This document shows, one piece after another, positions 18,251-25,646 of a stretch of 64,000 nt of DNA. The notes below the pieces were generated by a model, which worked only from the letters and a program-made list of their open reading frames with translations, searched no databases and had not been told where the DNA came from. Positions within the stretch are counted from its first letter, which is position 1. Every line of letters begins with the position of its first letter. This DNA is from Leadbetterella lacustris (GTDB taxonomy: Bacteria > Bacteroidota > Bacteroidia > Cytophagales > Spirosomataceae), in assembly GCA_965234335.1 (NCBI GenBank), contig OZ248435.1, positions 310,001 to 374,000 on the forward strand. Direction: 5' to 3'. Position numbers and translations under genes: made by a program.

Positions 18251-18712
18251 ATGAATAACAATATAATAATTTGGAGTAGTGGAGAAGGTGATTTTTCGTA
18301 TGAAAATGAAAGTTATCTATTGTTCGAACTTTGTGTCCAACTTTCGCCACGCTTGCAAAGGATTTTTGAAATTGCCGATATAGAAGACTACAAGAACGTT
18401 GAATTTGCTTTTTATGATTTCGTAAATATTTCAGATGAAAATATTTTACAAGCAAGAGAAGCAAGACGTTTGGAGGGTTTCAATATGATTGAAAACCTTG
18501 TTTGGGAACAGTTCAAAATCATACTGCCTCATAGAGCAGGGCTAAATATGCTTGAATGGGCTGAGTGGTCTTATAATGATGAAAATTCTGATTATGAAAA
18601 AATTAATTGGGCAAAGCTCCAGAAAAAGCAAAAACAAAAAGTGGAGTTAAACAATTGTCCTGATGCGGTAGAATTACAAAACAGATTTGATGTAACAAGA
18701 GAAGAATGGTAG
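18251..18712 (+). CDS. Hypothetical protein (acidic, 153 aa)
   Basis: The chosen start is the internal ATG (MNNNIIIWSSGEGDFSYE), preceded by AAAAGG; an upstream extension to 18,155 is Arg/Lys/Ser-rich and unlikely. The 153-residue product is acidic with Trp/Glu-rich helices (NLVWEQFKIIL, LEWAEWSYNDEN) and a Lys-rich stretch near the end. It resembles the small cytosolic proteins found as immunity or orphan genes in accessory regions, but no family is recognised. It stands alone among degraded sequence. Confidence 0.55.
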   Translation: MNNNIIIWSSGEGDFSYENESYLLFELCVQLSPRLQRIFEIADIEDYKNVEFAFYDFVNISDENILQAREARRLEGFNMIENLVWEQFKIILPHRAGLNMLEWAEWSYNDENSDYEKINWAKLQKKQKQKVELNNCPDAVELQNRFDVTREEW

Positions 18713-18825
18713 CAGCATTTTGTTTAGTAGAAATCACCTCTTCAATAAACGTTGAATTTGGACAAAAACTAATTGCAATGAAATTTTTTTTCGGAGATAG
18801 TCTTTTATGAAAATCTTACAAACAA

Positions 18826-18942
18826 ATGAGAAAAATGAAACAATCAAAAATAGCAAGAACAGTAGTCGCACTATTGATTTTCTACTTTTTTATTAATCTA
18901 GTAGATTATATTGTAAAATATTTGCTATCAAAACTATTTTGA
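18826..18942 (+). CDS. Possible 38-residue membrane peptide
   Basis: ATG at 18,826 opens a 38-codon frame: a short basic start (MRKMKQSKIARTV) followed by one hydrophobic segment (VALLIFYFFINLVDYIV) and a basic end. Composition fits a small single-pass membrane peptide. There is no clear ribosome-binding site and no neighbour to support it, so it may be chance. Confidence 0.3.
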   Translation: MRKMKQSKIARTVVALLIFYFFINLVDYIVKYLLSKLF

Positions 18943-19099
18943 TTTGGTTCCTTATTTATTATACTATTTTTCTTCTTTAGAAATTCCTCTCGCACTTTTA
19001 AAAACCTATTCAGTAACTTAGAAATCACCCCTTCAGTAATCATTGAGTTTTGACGTTTTAGTTCTTCATTAATTATTTTTTTACCTAGAAATCTCCAAT
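18906..19099 (-). pseudogene. Possible truncated 3' end of a gene abutting IS-end module C
   Basis: A minus-strand open frame of ~64 codons, Lys/Asn-rich and helical (GKKIINEELKRQNSMITEG, LLNRFLKVREEFLKKKN), runs straight into the terminus of repeat module C at 19,100. The only available start codon lies inside the repeat. This suggests that the 5' part was lost when the repeat inserted. It overlaps the end of the 38-residue ORF on the other strand, so at most one is real. Confidence 0.3.
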
Positions 19100-19448
19100 T
19101 GTATATTACAGTGAAAGTGAGCTGGGCCTTCCGGTTCAAAGTGAGCCACTTGGATAGGATATTTATAATATCGATGCCTTAGAATAATGAAGGTCAATTT
19201 GTTAGCTTCTGGGGCATCGAAAGAGCAAATGAACATGTTATTTGAGAAGTTTGAAGTTCTCTATTTCAATCAGCCGACCTGTGGTACACATTCATGCAAT
19301 TCGGTCGTAATATTTGATAGGATTATATATCAACAGTACAAGCAAAATCTGTGAATGCTCCAAATTATAGCATTTTTAAATATTAATTCATGAATTCCAT
19401 TTTTGGAAGAACTTTTAGGATAAAATGTGTACTTTATATACATAACCA
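19100..19448 (+). repeat. IS21-end-like module C plus umuD upstream region (degenerate copy)
   Basis: Starts TGTATATTACAGTGAAAGTG, followed by a GGTTCAAAGTGAGCCACTT unit. It then runs parallel to 20,389-20,739 through TTCTGGGGCATC, TTTGAAGT.CTCTATTTCAA, GGTACACATTCAT and the conserved AATGCT...AGCATT palindrome, up to a degenerate umuD. The homology covers ~590 bp in all, so this is one half of a segmental duplication. Confidence 0.75.
19354..19374. promoter_or_regulatory. Conserved AATGCT-N9-AGCATT palindrome (degenerate umuD copy)
   Basis: Six-base inverted arms with a 9-base spacer, identical to the copy upstream of intact umuD although flanking sequence has diverged. Candidate operator for the umuD promoter. 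Confidence 0.4.
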
Positions 19449-19691
19449 ATGACCATTTTTAGAAATTTCAATTTGCCAGAAATCGAGATATTTCCGGCAT
19501 CAGCCAAAATTTTACCTGAGTTTCCCTACGTTAAAGAAGGCATTTCGGCAGGTTTTCCGTCCCCAGTTGATGTTTTATATTGATACTGTATAGATTGAAC
19601 TATGAGCTTATTAAACACCCTAGTTCGACTTTTTTTTGCATAGTGAGAGGCGATTCTATGAAAGACCTTGGTATTCATAACGGTGACCTTG
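19449..19691 (+). pseudogene. Degenerate umuD (duplicate)
   Basis: Starts ATGACCATTTTTAGAAATTT and parallels intact umuD at 20,740 for ~240 bp: MTIFRNFNLPEIEIFPAS, then the KEGISAGFPSP cleavage-site region. It then breaks up through small indels around 19,566-19,660, and stop codons appear in every frame before the GDSM region. Homology ends after GGTGACCTT near 19,690. It is a dead copy from the duplication that also includes module C. Confidence 0.85.
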
Positions 19692-19873
19692 TTTATTGGC
19701 ATTTCTTACTCTATTAAAAGCATACTAAATGCTTCAAACAAAATCGTGAATCTACTGCCTTCTCATGCCCAAGGTACTATTTTCTGTTCAACCTTATTTT
19801 CAACCGTTTTTATCTGAGGAATCTTACAGTGTAAATAACATTTATGCTCAAAAAAATTCCGATGACGCCACCT

Positions 19874-20050
19874 TCAATCAACTCTATCATAAACAATGCT
19901 CTTGTCAACCTTATCAACAAAAAAACCGCTCTTAAAGTCTATAATTAGATGTAACTCTTTTTGGGCTTCTCCTTCCAAAAATTCTACTTTAGATACATAC
20001 CAAGGTGATACTAATTCCAAGGGCAATTGAAATATTTGTTCGCTATTCAT
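19874..20050 (-). pseudogene. N-terminal stub of an ISL3-like transposase
   Basis: A 58-codon minus-strand frame starting MNSEQIFQLPLELVSPWYV then VSKVEF...LHLIIDFKSG resembles the N-terminal domain of ISL3-family transposases (P-W-Y-V followed by a D-F-x-x-G strand). It ends at a stop well before the zinc-finger and catalytic regions (full proteins are ~400 residues). No other part of the element is nearby. Confidence 0.5.
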
Positions 20051-20126
20051 AAAACAAATACCTCAATATCTTTTTATCTTACCCACATAATTCATCATAG
20101 CACCATAATAAATTAACTTTTTCAGA

Positions 20127-20321
20127 ATGTTAAAAGAAAAAATCAAAGAACTCAGAGCCAAAAAAGGCATAACTCAAGCAAAGCTCGCTCTACTAATGCA
20201 AATCAAGCCGAATACAGTTGCTGCTTGGGAATTAGGGTATTCAAGTCCCGAATGTAGTAGAATACCTTTACTGTGCGAAATACTGGATACGACACCGAAC
20301 GAATTGTTTGGGTGGGAGTAA
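20127..20321 (+). CDS. Small XRE-family helix-turn-helix regulator
   Basis: A 64-residue protein that is essentially one HTH_3 (Cro/C1) domain: KIKELRAKKGITQAKLALLM then IKPNTVAAWELGYSSPECS and LCEILDTTPNELFGW. Such proteins are cytosolic DNA-binding repressors. It lies between the two copies of the umuD region, in the same direction, so it could act on umuDC, though nothing proves this. Full length for a minimal XRE protein. Confidence 0.85.
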   Translation: MLKEKIKELRAKKGITQAKLALLMQIKPNTVAAWELGYSSPECSRIPLLCEILDTTPNELFGWE

Positions 20322-20739
20322 TAAATATAAACAAAACAAAAATGAAGAAAATATTAGTATTGGCTAACTAGGATTTAGCCTTTGGAATTACATATTCCGG
20401 TTAAAGTGAGCCATCCATTTAGGTTCAAAGTGAGCCACTTTAGCTAGGATATCTACTTTGTCGATGGTAACAATGCTGAAGCCCAATTTTATGCCTTCTG
20501 GGGCATCTAAAGAGCATATTAACATAACATCTGGAAAGTTTGAAGTCCTCTATTTCAAGCTGTCGGTCAGAGGTACACATTCATACGATTCGATGGTAAT
20601 ATCTGATATGTTTATAAATATCAACAATACAAGCAAAATCTTTGAATGCTCCAAATTATAGCATTTTCAAATATTAATTAATGAATTCCATTTTTAGGAG
20701 AACTTTTAGGCTAAAATTTGTAATTCAAATACATAACCA
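20322..20739 (+). repeat. IS21-end-like module D plus umuD upstream region
   Basis: From ~20,389 (TACATATTCCGGTTAAAGTG, then GGTTCAAAGTGAGCCACTTT) to 20,739 this aligns with module C. The terminal part matches modules A, B and E. It carries the conserved AATGCT...AGCATT palindrome and leads directly into intact umuD. No gene is supported here; the 67-codon frame at 20,458 reads through repeat sequence. Confidence 0.7.
20645..20665. promoter_or_regulatory. Conserved AATGCT-N9-AGCATT palindrome upstream of umuDC
   Basis: Perfect 6-base arms ~75 bp before the umuD start. The ~25 bp around it are unchanged between the live and dead umuD copies, unlike most of the flanking sequence, which suggests a binding site, possibly for a LexA-like or XRE regulator. 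Confidence 0.45.
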
Positions 20740-21189
20740 ATGACTATTTTTAGAAATTTCAAATTACCTGAAATCGAGATATTTCCAGCATCAACCAAAA
20801 TTTTACTTGAACTTCCTTATGTAAAAGAAGGCATTTCGGCAGGTTTTCCGTCCCCTGCAGATGATTTTATAGATACGGCGATAGATTTGAACCACGAGCT
20901 AATTAAACACCCAAGTTCGACCTTTTTTGGGAGAGTGAGGGGCGATTCTATGAAAGACCTTGGTATTCATAACGGTGACCTTTTGGTAATAGACAAAAGT
21001 CTCGAACCAGCTAGTGGCAAAGTTGCAGTTTGTTATGTTGATGGAGAGTTTACTGTTAAGAGTTTAAAAATAGAAAAAGACAATATTTGGCTTCTGCCAG
21101 CAAACAATAGCTACAAACCAATACTGGTTACCAAAGAGAATGATTTTATGATTTGGGGCATAGTTACGAACGTTATTAAGTCCTTTTGA
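20740..21189 (+). CDS. umuD: UmuD-like, LexA-family self-cleaving protein
   Basis: A 149-residue S24 peptidase-fold protein. The Ala-Gly cleavage site is visible in EGISAGFPSP (~residue 33). The catalytic Ser is in RVRGDSMKDLGI (~residue 72) and the catalytic Lys in DGEFTVKSL (~residue 108). After RecA-stimulated self-cleavage, UmuD partners UmuC as a translesion polymerase accessory subunit. It lies 1 nt before umuC, the usual umuDC order. A decayed duplicate lies 1.3 kb upstream. Confidence 0.93.
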   Translation: MTIFRNFKLPEIEIFPASTKILLELPYVKEGISAGFPSPADDFIDTAIDLNHELIKHPSSTFFGRVRGDSMKDLGIHNGDLLVIDKSLEPASGKVAVCYVDGEFTVKSLKIEKDNIWLLPANNSYKPILVTKENDFMIWGIVTNVIKSF

Positions 21190-21190
21190 T

Positions 21191-22456
21191 ATGTATGGAT
21201 TGGTAGATTGTAACAATTTTTACGCCTCCTGCGAGCGTGTATTTAACCCAGCCCTTAACAATAAGCCCATTGTCGTTCTTAGCAACAACGATGGTTGCGT
21301 AATAGCTCGAAGCAATGAAGCGAAGGCGGTGGGCATTCCTATGGGAGCTCCGGCGTTCGAATTTGAAGAGTTGTTTTTCAAGCATGATGTAAAAGTCTTT
21401 TCGGCCAACTTTGCTCTTTATGGCGATATGAGTTGCAGGGTAATGGACTTGCTCAAAGCATATTGTCCAGAAATAGAAATATATAGCATAGATGAGGCTT
21501 TCTTAGATTTTAGTACCTATACCAAAAACTTTGACCTTAAAAGCTATGGCGAACAAATGTCTCGTAATGTAAGAAAAGCAACTGGCATACCTGTTAGCGT
21601 AGGTTTTGCTCCAACCAAAGCTCTTGCTAAAGTGGCAAATAGGATCGCAAAAAAGTATCCTGTTGAAACCAAACGTGTTTATCCTATGGATACTGAGGAA
21701 AAGCGAATAAAGGCCTTGAAATGGCTTAAAATTGAGGATGTTTGGGGTATAGGTCGCCAGCATGCTAAAAGGCTTTATGCTATCGGTGTAAAAACTGCTT
21801 TTGATTTTACAGAGTTAAATGATGGTTGGATTAAAAAAAATATGGCTATTGTGGGAGTTAGGCTTCAAAAAGAGCTAAAAGGCATAGAAACCCTTGGCCT
21901 TGAAGAAAAAGCACCAAAGAAAAACATTGCTACCACGAGGTCGTTTGACAGAAGCTACTCTAACCTTGAAGACCTCCAAGAACGAGTAAGCACATTTGTA
22001 GTAATTTCTGCTGAAAAACTTAGAAGACAACAAAGCTGCTGTAATTCGGTCATGGTGTTTCTAAATACCAACTTTTTCAGAGCTGACCAACCACAATACA
22101 ATAAAAGTATTGTGGTAAAACTCCCATACGCAACCAACTCAAGCATAGATATTACAAAATATGCACTTCAAGGCCTTGAAATTATTTACAAAAAAGGTTA
22201 CCAATATAAAAAGGCTGGTGTTATCCTTTTAGATTTTTGCAATGAAAACGAAATCCAACATACGCTTTTTGAAGTACCTAACCCTCGACACAAAATATTG
22301 ATGAGTACAGTTGACAAGCTTAATACTGCCATAGGTCAACAAAAAGTAAAACTGGCTATCCAAGACAAGGATCGGGTTTGGAAGATGAAGCAGGAGAAGC
22401 TTTCTAGACGATATACTACTAAGCTGAATGAGATTATTGATGTGAAGTGTGAGTAA
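21191..22456 (+). CDS. umuC: Y-family DNA polymerase UmuC
   Basis: A 421-residue Y-family polymerase. The catalytic motifs are MYGLVDCNNFYASCERVF at the N-terminus (first metal Asp), then VVLSNNDGCVIARS and IYSIDEAFLDFS (Asp-Glu, ~residue 102), with KALAKVANRIAKK in the palm/thumb. The C-terminal little-finger and UmuC-type tail are present, so length is normal. It forms an operon with umuD. Error-prone lesion bypass during the SOS response is the family role. Confidence 0.95.
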   Translation: MYGLVDCNNFYASCERVFNPALNNKPIVVLSNNDGCVIARSNEAKAVGIPMGAPAFEFEELFFKHDVKVFSANFALYGDMSCRVMDLLKAYCPEIEIYSIDEAFLDFSTYTKNFDLKSYGEQMSRNVRKATGIPVSVGFAPTKALAKVANRIAKKYPVETKRVYPMDTEEKRIKALKWLKIEDVWGIGRQHAKRLYAIGVKTAFDFTELNDGWIKKNMAIVGVRLQKELKGIETLGLEEKAPKKNIATTRSFDRSYSNLEDLQERVSTFVVISAEKLRRQQSCCNSVMVFLNTNFFRADQPQYNKSIVVKLPYATNSSIDITKYALQGLEIIYKKGYQYKKAGVILLDFCNENEIQHTLFEVPNPRHKILMSTVDKLNTAIGQQKVKLAIQDKDRVWKMKQEKLSRRYTTKLNEIIDVKCE

Positions 22457-22626
22457 CATAAAGGAAGGTCAGCTTTATCTTAAGCATCAACAATATTGGC
22501 TATGATAGTAATGAATATCTACAAGAAGGGGTAAATCTTAGAATAATTCAAAAAAGCTTGGACCCAGGTTAGCAAAACCACAGAAGTGTACAAACACATG
22601 CTATCGGTAAATGAGCGAAACCTAGG
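22457..22626 (+). pseudogene. C-terminal remnant of a tyrosine recombinase (integrase)
   Basis: After the umuC stop the + strand reads INNIGYDSNEYLQEG then VNLRIIQKSLDPG, then (after a frameshift at ~22,570) SKTTEVYKHMLSVNE. This matches the C-terminal box of XerC/D-type integrases (L-R-x-I-Q-x-L-G-H-x-S-x-K-T-T-E-x-Y-x-H), including the nucleophilic Tyr. The G-H of the box is degraded to DPG. Only ~35 codons remain. It lies ~250 bp from a tRNA/tmRNA 3'-end scar. Confidence 0.65.
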
Positions 22627-22804
22627 CCATTTCGTCCCTATAATATTTTCGTCCTTGGTTTAATTAGTTTCTGGTCCTCATAATATTCTTTTAATTGTTA
22701 TACTCAACTGAAAGATTCCAAAATATTTGGCAAATAATGATTAATTCAATACCTTGATAATTGTGACAAAATTTCCAAACCCAAAAAAACATTAAAAATA
22801 AATT

Positions 22805-22826
22805 GTGGGGATATGGTGGGGATATT
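22805..22826. repeat. TGGGGATAT direct repeat (att-like module, copy 1)
   Basis: GTGGGGATATGGTGGGGATA followed by TT: two TGGGGATAT units 11-12 bp apart. The same repeat lies at 52,725-52,747, also just before an A-rich run, a 12-bp-stem hairpin and a tRNA 3' end. It may be an integrase arm-type site. Confidence 0.55.
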
Positions 22827-22835
22827 AACATAAAA

Positions 22836-22874
22836 AAAACTCTAACTATTTAATAATAAATAAGTTAGAGTTTT
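22836..22874 (-). terminator. Terminator-like hairpin next to the tRNA/tmRNA scar
   Basis: AAAACTCTAACT pairs perfectly with AGTTAGAGTTTT (12 bp, 15-nt loop). Read on the minus strand, the stem is followed by a T-run, so it would terminate transcription coming from the tRNA-like fragment at 22,880. Confidence 0.65.
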
Positions 22875-22878
22875 GATT

Positions 22879-22900
22879 CGTGGAGACGCAGGGAGTCGAA
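22879..22900 (-). pseudogene. 3'-end fragment of a tRNA or tmRNA gene (attachment-site scar)
   Basis: On the minus strand the sequence reads TTCGACTCCCTGCGTCTCCA then C, like a T-loop, 3' half of the T-stem, acceptor strand and CCA-proximal end. Nothing upstream completes an RNA gene: the sequence turns into AT repeats immediately after TTCGA. The CGTCTCCAC end is more tmRNA-like than tRNA-like, but I cannot decide. Such 3' fragments are left when elements integrate at RNA genes. Confidence 0.5.
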
Positions 22901-23427
22901 TTAATTAATTTATTTACTAATCTGTTGGAAGCTAATGAAGTGGGATGTGAGTAACAATAAGAAAAGTCAGCTATATTTTTGACTACACTAAAATTAGCAG
23001 TGAAAGTATGGGAAATAAACTAACATAACGTCACCGGGAAAGTGAAACCAAACATTGAACCGAATATCTAAATATCAATTTCTTAAATCTCTAAAAATAC
23101 ACAGTAGGTGGATTGCTTGCAACAGATATGGAGTCCGACTTCATAATACTAAAATGAAATACATTTGAAGGTTATCCCAAGGAATAATGCAAATTTTTAA
23201 TGCTAGAAAATTCCTGAAAAGAGGGAAAAATCAAAACCATCCAGGTAATTAATGTCAGGCATTACAGTATAAAAAAATATCTTTAGCAACACACAATTAA
23301 ACTTCATATATAATTCAATTTAGATCTAGCGTAATTTGAAGGTTTCAAACAAAAAACGGCCCAAACCATTGTGAAAGAATATGTAACCAATTTTGCTTTC
23401 AATCAAGAGGTACGACAATTACTAGTT

Positions 23428-23752
23428 AGAAATCAAAAATCCTCAAAATTCGCATCCGTAAGGAGCAAAGCCGATACGATAGAGAACTTCACATCATCCA
23501 AAACGAAATCAATAACCTAGATTCCGATTTCCGCATAGGCGAATCCCAATTCCCATCCATATACGACAATGAAAAAGCCCATTGGTCAGTAAAAGTCAGG
23601 AACTAAAATCAGATATTAAAAGGTTGTATCGAGAAATAAAAAGGATATTTCCGCCAAGTTTAGAAGCCTATTTAATGAAATTTCAAGCCTTAAAATCAAG
23701 TATACAACAAGTTAATAGTCTAAGAACAGCAAGCATAATCTTTCATAATTAA
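23428..23752 (+). pseudogene. Decayed coding remnant, coiled-coil type, unknown function
   Basis: One frame reads KILKIRIRKEQSRYDRELHI then NEINNLDSDFRIGESQFPSI and YDNEKAHWSVKVRN before a stop. The adjacent frame continues SKSQELKSDIKRLYREIKRI and on to SLRTASIIFHN at 23,752. Together they look like a helical protein broken by a frameshift near 23,590. No family is recognised. Confidence 0.4.
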
Positions 23753-23791
23753 AGAAATTAACATAATTATGTATAGTATAGAAATAAATTT

Positions 23792-24652
23792 TTAAGGAGC
23801 TAAAAAAGGAGCAATACTATTCCAAACAGCAACAAAGTTCTCCACAAAACATTCATGTGTAGTATTTGGAATAATGCTAATTTGATGTTTCGGTATGTAT
23901 CGGGCTGCACTTACAACTCGTTCAACTGGGTTACCATTATCTCTATCACCAGCCATTACCAATACAGGGCATTTTATTGAACTCAACAAATCTTTGCCCA
24001 CAGTTAATTGGGAGTAACAAGCATTTACGCCTCTAAATAAGTCTTCTAATCTGTTTGGTTCAGGCATGAGTGTTAATTGCTGTTCAAAAAAAGCTTTATC
24101 GAATATCATCGCATCTTTTGCTGTGAATTTGAACTCTACTAATCCAGGATGTAATTCACCCGCACCAATGACCACCATTTTTTTTACACGTTCTGGGTAC
24201 ATTGCCGCTAGTTTATAGGCCGAAAACCCCCCATCACTAAATCCCAATACCATCACACTATCTTTGGTAACTGCATTGATAACCGTCAAGGCATCGTTAG
24301 CTCGCTGTTCGAGACTTACTGGTTCTGTTCCTAATTCCGATTTGCCATGTCCACGTAATGAAATGGCAATTACTTGAAAGTTTAACTTCAACTTATCAAT
24401 AAAATCTGCCATTTCTACCGTCGAACCGAATAATCCACCGTGTAAAACTACAATGGGTTGTCCTTGTCCATAGACTTCATAGTAAATTTTAGCATCTTTC
24501 GTTTGAACATATTTTCCAACTTCTGCATTTGCCCCATAAGGTATCTTATTTACTACTCCAGGAGCTTGAAATGCTCTGATGATAGGTTTCTGAGCTTGGA
24601 TATTTTCAGAAACTACAACAAATAATATTAAGGTAAGAATTCTTGCAAACAT
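23792..24652 (-). CDS. Secreted alpha/beta hydrolase
   Basis: The start was chosen at the ATG giving MFARILTLILFVVVSENIQA, a signal peptide ending AQ; the longer frame to 24,691 adds a Lys/Phe-rich stretch before it. The fold motifs are oxyanion VLHGGLFGS, nucleophile elbow VLGFSDGG (Ser), acid AGDRDNGNP and His in PNTTHECF. At 286 residues it is normal for the family and probably periplasmic. It is the last gene of the leftward catabolic operon, 51 bp after the 3-hydroxyacyl-CoA dehydrogenase, suggesting it releases or opens an ester or lactone of the pathway substrate. The substrate is unknown. Confidence 0.85.
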   Translation of the reverse strand: MFARILTLILFVVVSENIQAQKPIIRAFQAPGVVNKIPYGANAEVGKYVQTKDAKIYYEVYGQGQPIVVLHGGLFGSTVEMADFIDKLKLNFQVIAISLRGHGKSELGTEPVSLEQRANDALTVINAVTKDSVMVLGFSDGGFSAYKLAAMYPERVKKMVVIGAGELHPGLVEFKFTAKDAMIFDKAFFEQQLTLMPEPNRLEDLFRGVNACYSQLTVGKDLLSSIKCPVLVMAGDRDNGNPVERVVSAARYIPKHQISIIPNTTHECFVENFVAVWNSIAPFLAP

Positions 24653-24703
24653 ATACTTAAAGTTTAATTTTTTTTGAATAATAAAAAACAAGTGGTGTTG
24701 GTC

Positions 24704-25561
24704 TTACTCATAATTATAAAATCCCCTTCCTACTTTCTTTCCAAACTCACCCTTCTCAAATTTCTCAACAATAGTGGGTGAAGGTAAATCAGTTGGGTCG
24801 GAAGTTTCTTCGTATTTTTCAGTACCGACATGATAAGCAAGATCTATTCCTGTTAGGTCTAACAATTCAAATGGCCCCATTGGATAACCTAATCCATTTT
24901 TGGCGGCAATATCAATGTCTTCAAAAGAAGCTACGCCCATATCGAGTAAATTGAGTGCTTCTTTTCTGGTAGCTTGTAAAAGGCGATTTATCAAAAAACC
25001 GTAAATTTCTTTTTGTAAAAGCACCGGTGTTTTGTTCATTTTTTTAGCAACTGTCATAACTGCTTCGACTGTTTCATCAGAAACATGAGGGCCTTTTACA
25101 ACTTCTACACATTTCATGACCAACGCAGGATTGAAAAAGTGCATATTACAAACTTTGTCAGTTCTACTGGTGACATCAGCAATTTTTGAACTCACGATAT
25201 ATGAGCTATTAGTAGTGAGTATGGTATGAGCTGAGCAAATTTTATCTAAATCGGCAAAAAGATTGCGTTTAATATCGAGTTTCTCAATAATTGCCTCTAT
25301 TACAAGGTCTGCATCTTTTGCAGCTTCTTCTAAATTTGAAACAAAAGCTATATTTTCATTGGCTTGTTTGGCAACTTCTTCGCTCAATTTTCCTTTATTT
25401 ACCCTATCCTTTAAATAATTATCAGCAAATGCAATCGCTTTATTTAAAATAACAGGATTTGTATCAATACAACTTACTTTAAAACCAGATAGAGCGGCAC
25501 AAATAGCAATTTGATGCCCCATATTGCCCGCTCCAACTACTGCTATTTTTTTAATCTCCAT
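24704..25561 (-). CDS. 3-hydroxyacyl-CoA dehydrogenase (3-hydroxybutyryl-CoA dehydrogenase type)
   Basis: A 285-residue NAD(P)-dependent dehydrogenase. It has the Rossmann motif VVGAGNMGHQIA at residue ~7. The catalytic His lies in MHFFNPALVMKCVEVV (~residue 139), preceded by ILTTNSSYI. The C-terminal domain ends KVGRGFYNYE. The family oxidises 3-hydroxyacyl-CoA to 3-oxoacyl-CoA in beta-oxidation or butyrate-type pathways. Together with the thiolase and CoA-transferase encoded 6-8 kb away on the divergent arm, it forms a beta-oxidation set. It sits third of four genes after the iclR-like gene. Confidence 0.92.
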   Translation of the reverse strand: MEIKKIAVVGAGNMGHQIAICAALSGFKVSCIDTNPVILNKAIAFADNYLKDRVNKGKLSEEVAKQANENIAFVSNLEEAAKDADLVIEAIIEKLDIKRNLFADLDKICSAHTILTTNSSYIVSSKIADVTSRTDKVCNMHFFNPALVMKCVEVVKGPHVSDETVEAVMTVAKKMNKTPVLLQKEIYGFLINRLLQATRKEALNLLDMGVASFEDIDIAAKNGLGYPMGPFELLDLTGIDLAYHVGTEKYEETSDPTDLPSPTIVEKFEKGEFGKKVGRGFYNYE

Positions 25562-25646
25562 TTTTTATTTTTTAAAAATTAGAATATTTACTGGGCTTCC
25601 GGCTGCGGTAAAACCTCGGGATATATCATTCAGACTATTTACGTTT

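Larger units (their letters stand above)
22627..23427. other. Non-coding stretch with att-like module and umuC-tail echo
   Basis: No intact gene is seen. The stretch contains the GGGGATAT repeat, a terminator-like hairpin and a tRNA/tmRNA 3' fragment (listed separately). At 22,930-22,975 is a sequence resembling the 3' end of umuC and the bases after it (GATGTGAGTAACA, GTCAGCT). The rest (22,980-23,427) is AT-rich with no recognised structure. Confidence 0.5.

Noticed and set aside
18180..18254. 24-codon ORF (MQAEKDARGVVDGVFQRANQ...) overlapping the next start by ATGA
   Set aside because: Looks translationally coupled, but the other two frames of the same bases are equally open, and no homologous family or upstream part is visible.
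20458..20661. 67-codon + strand ORF upstream of umuD
   Set aside because: It reads through repeat module D; the homologous frame is broken in module C.
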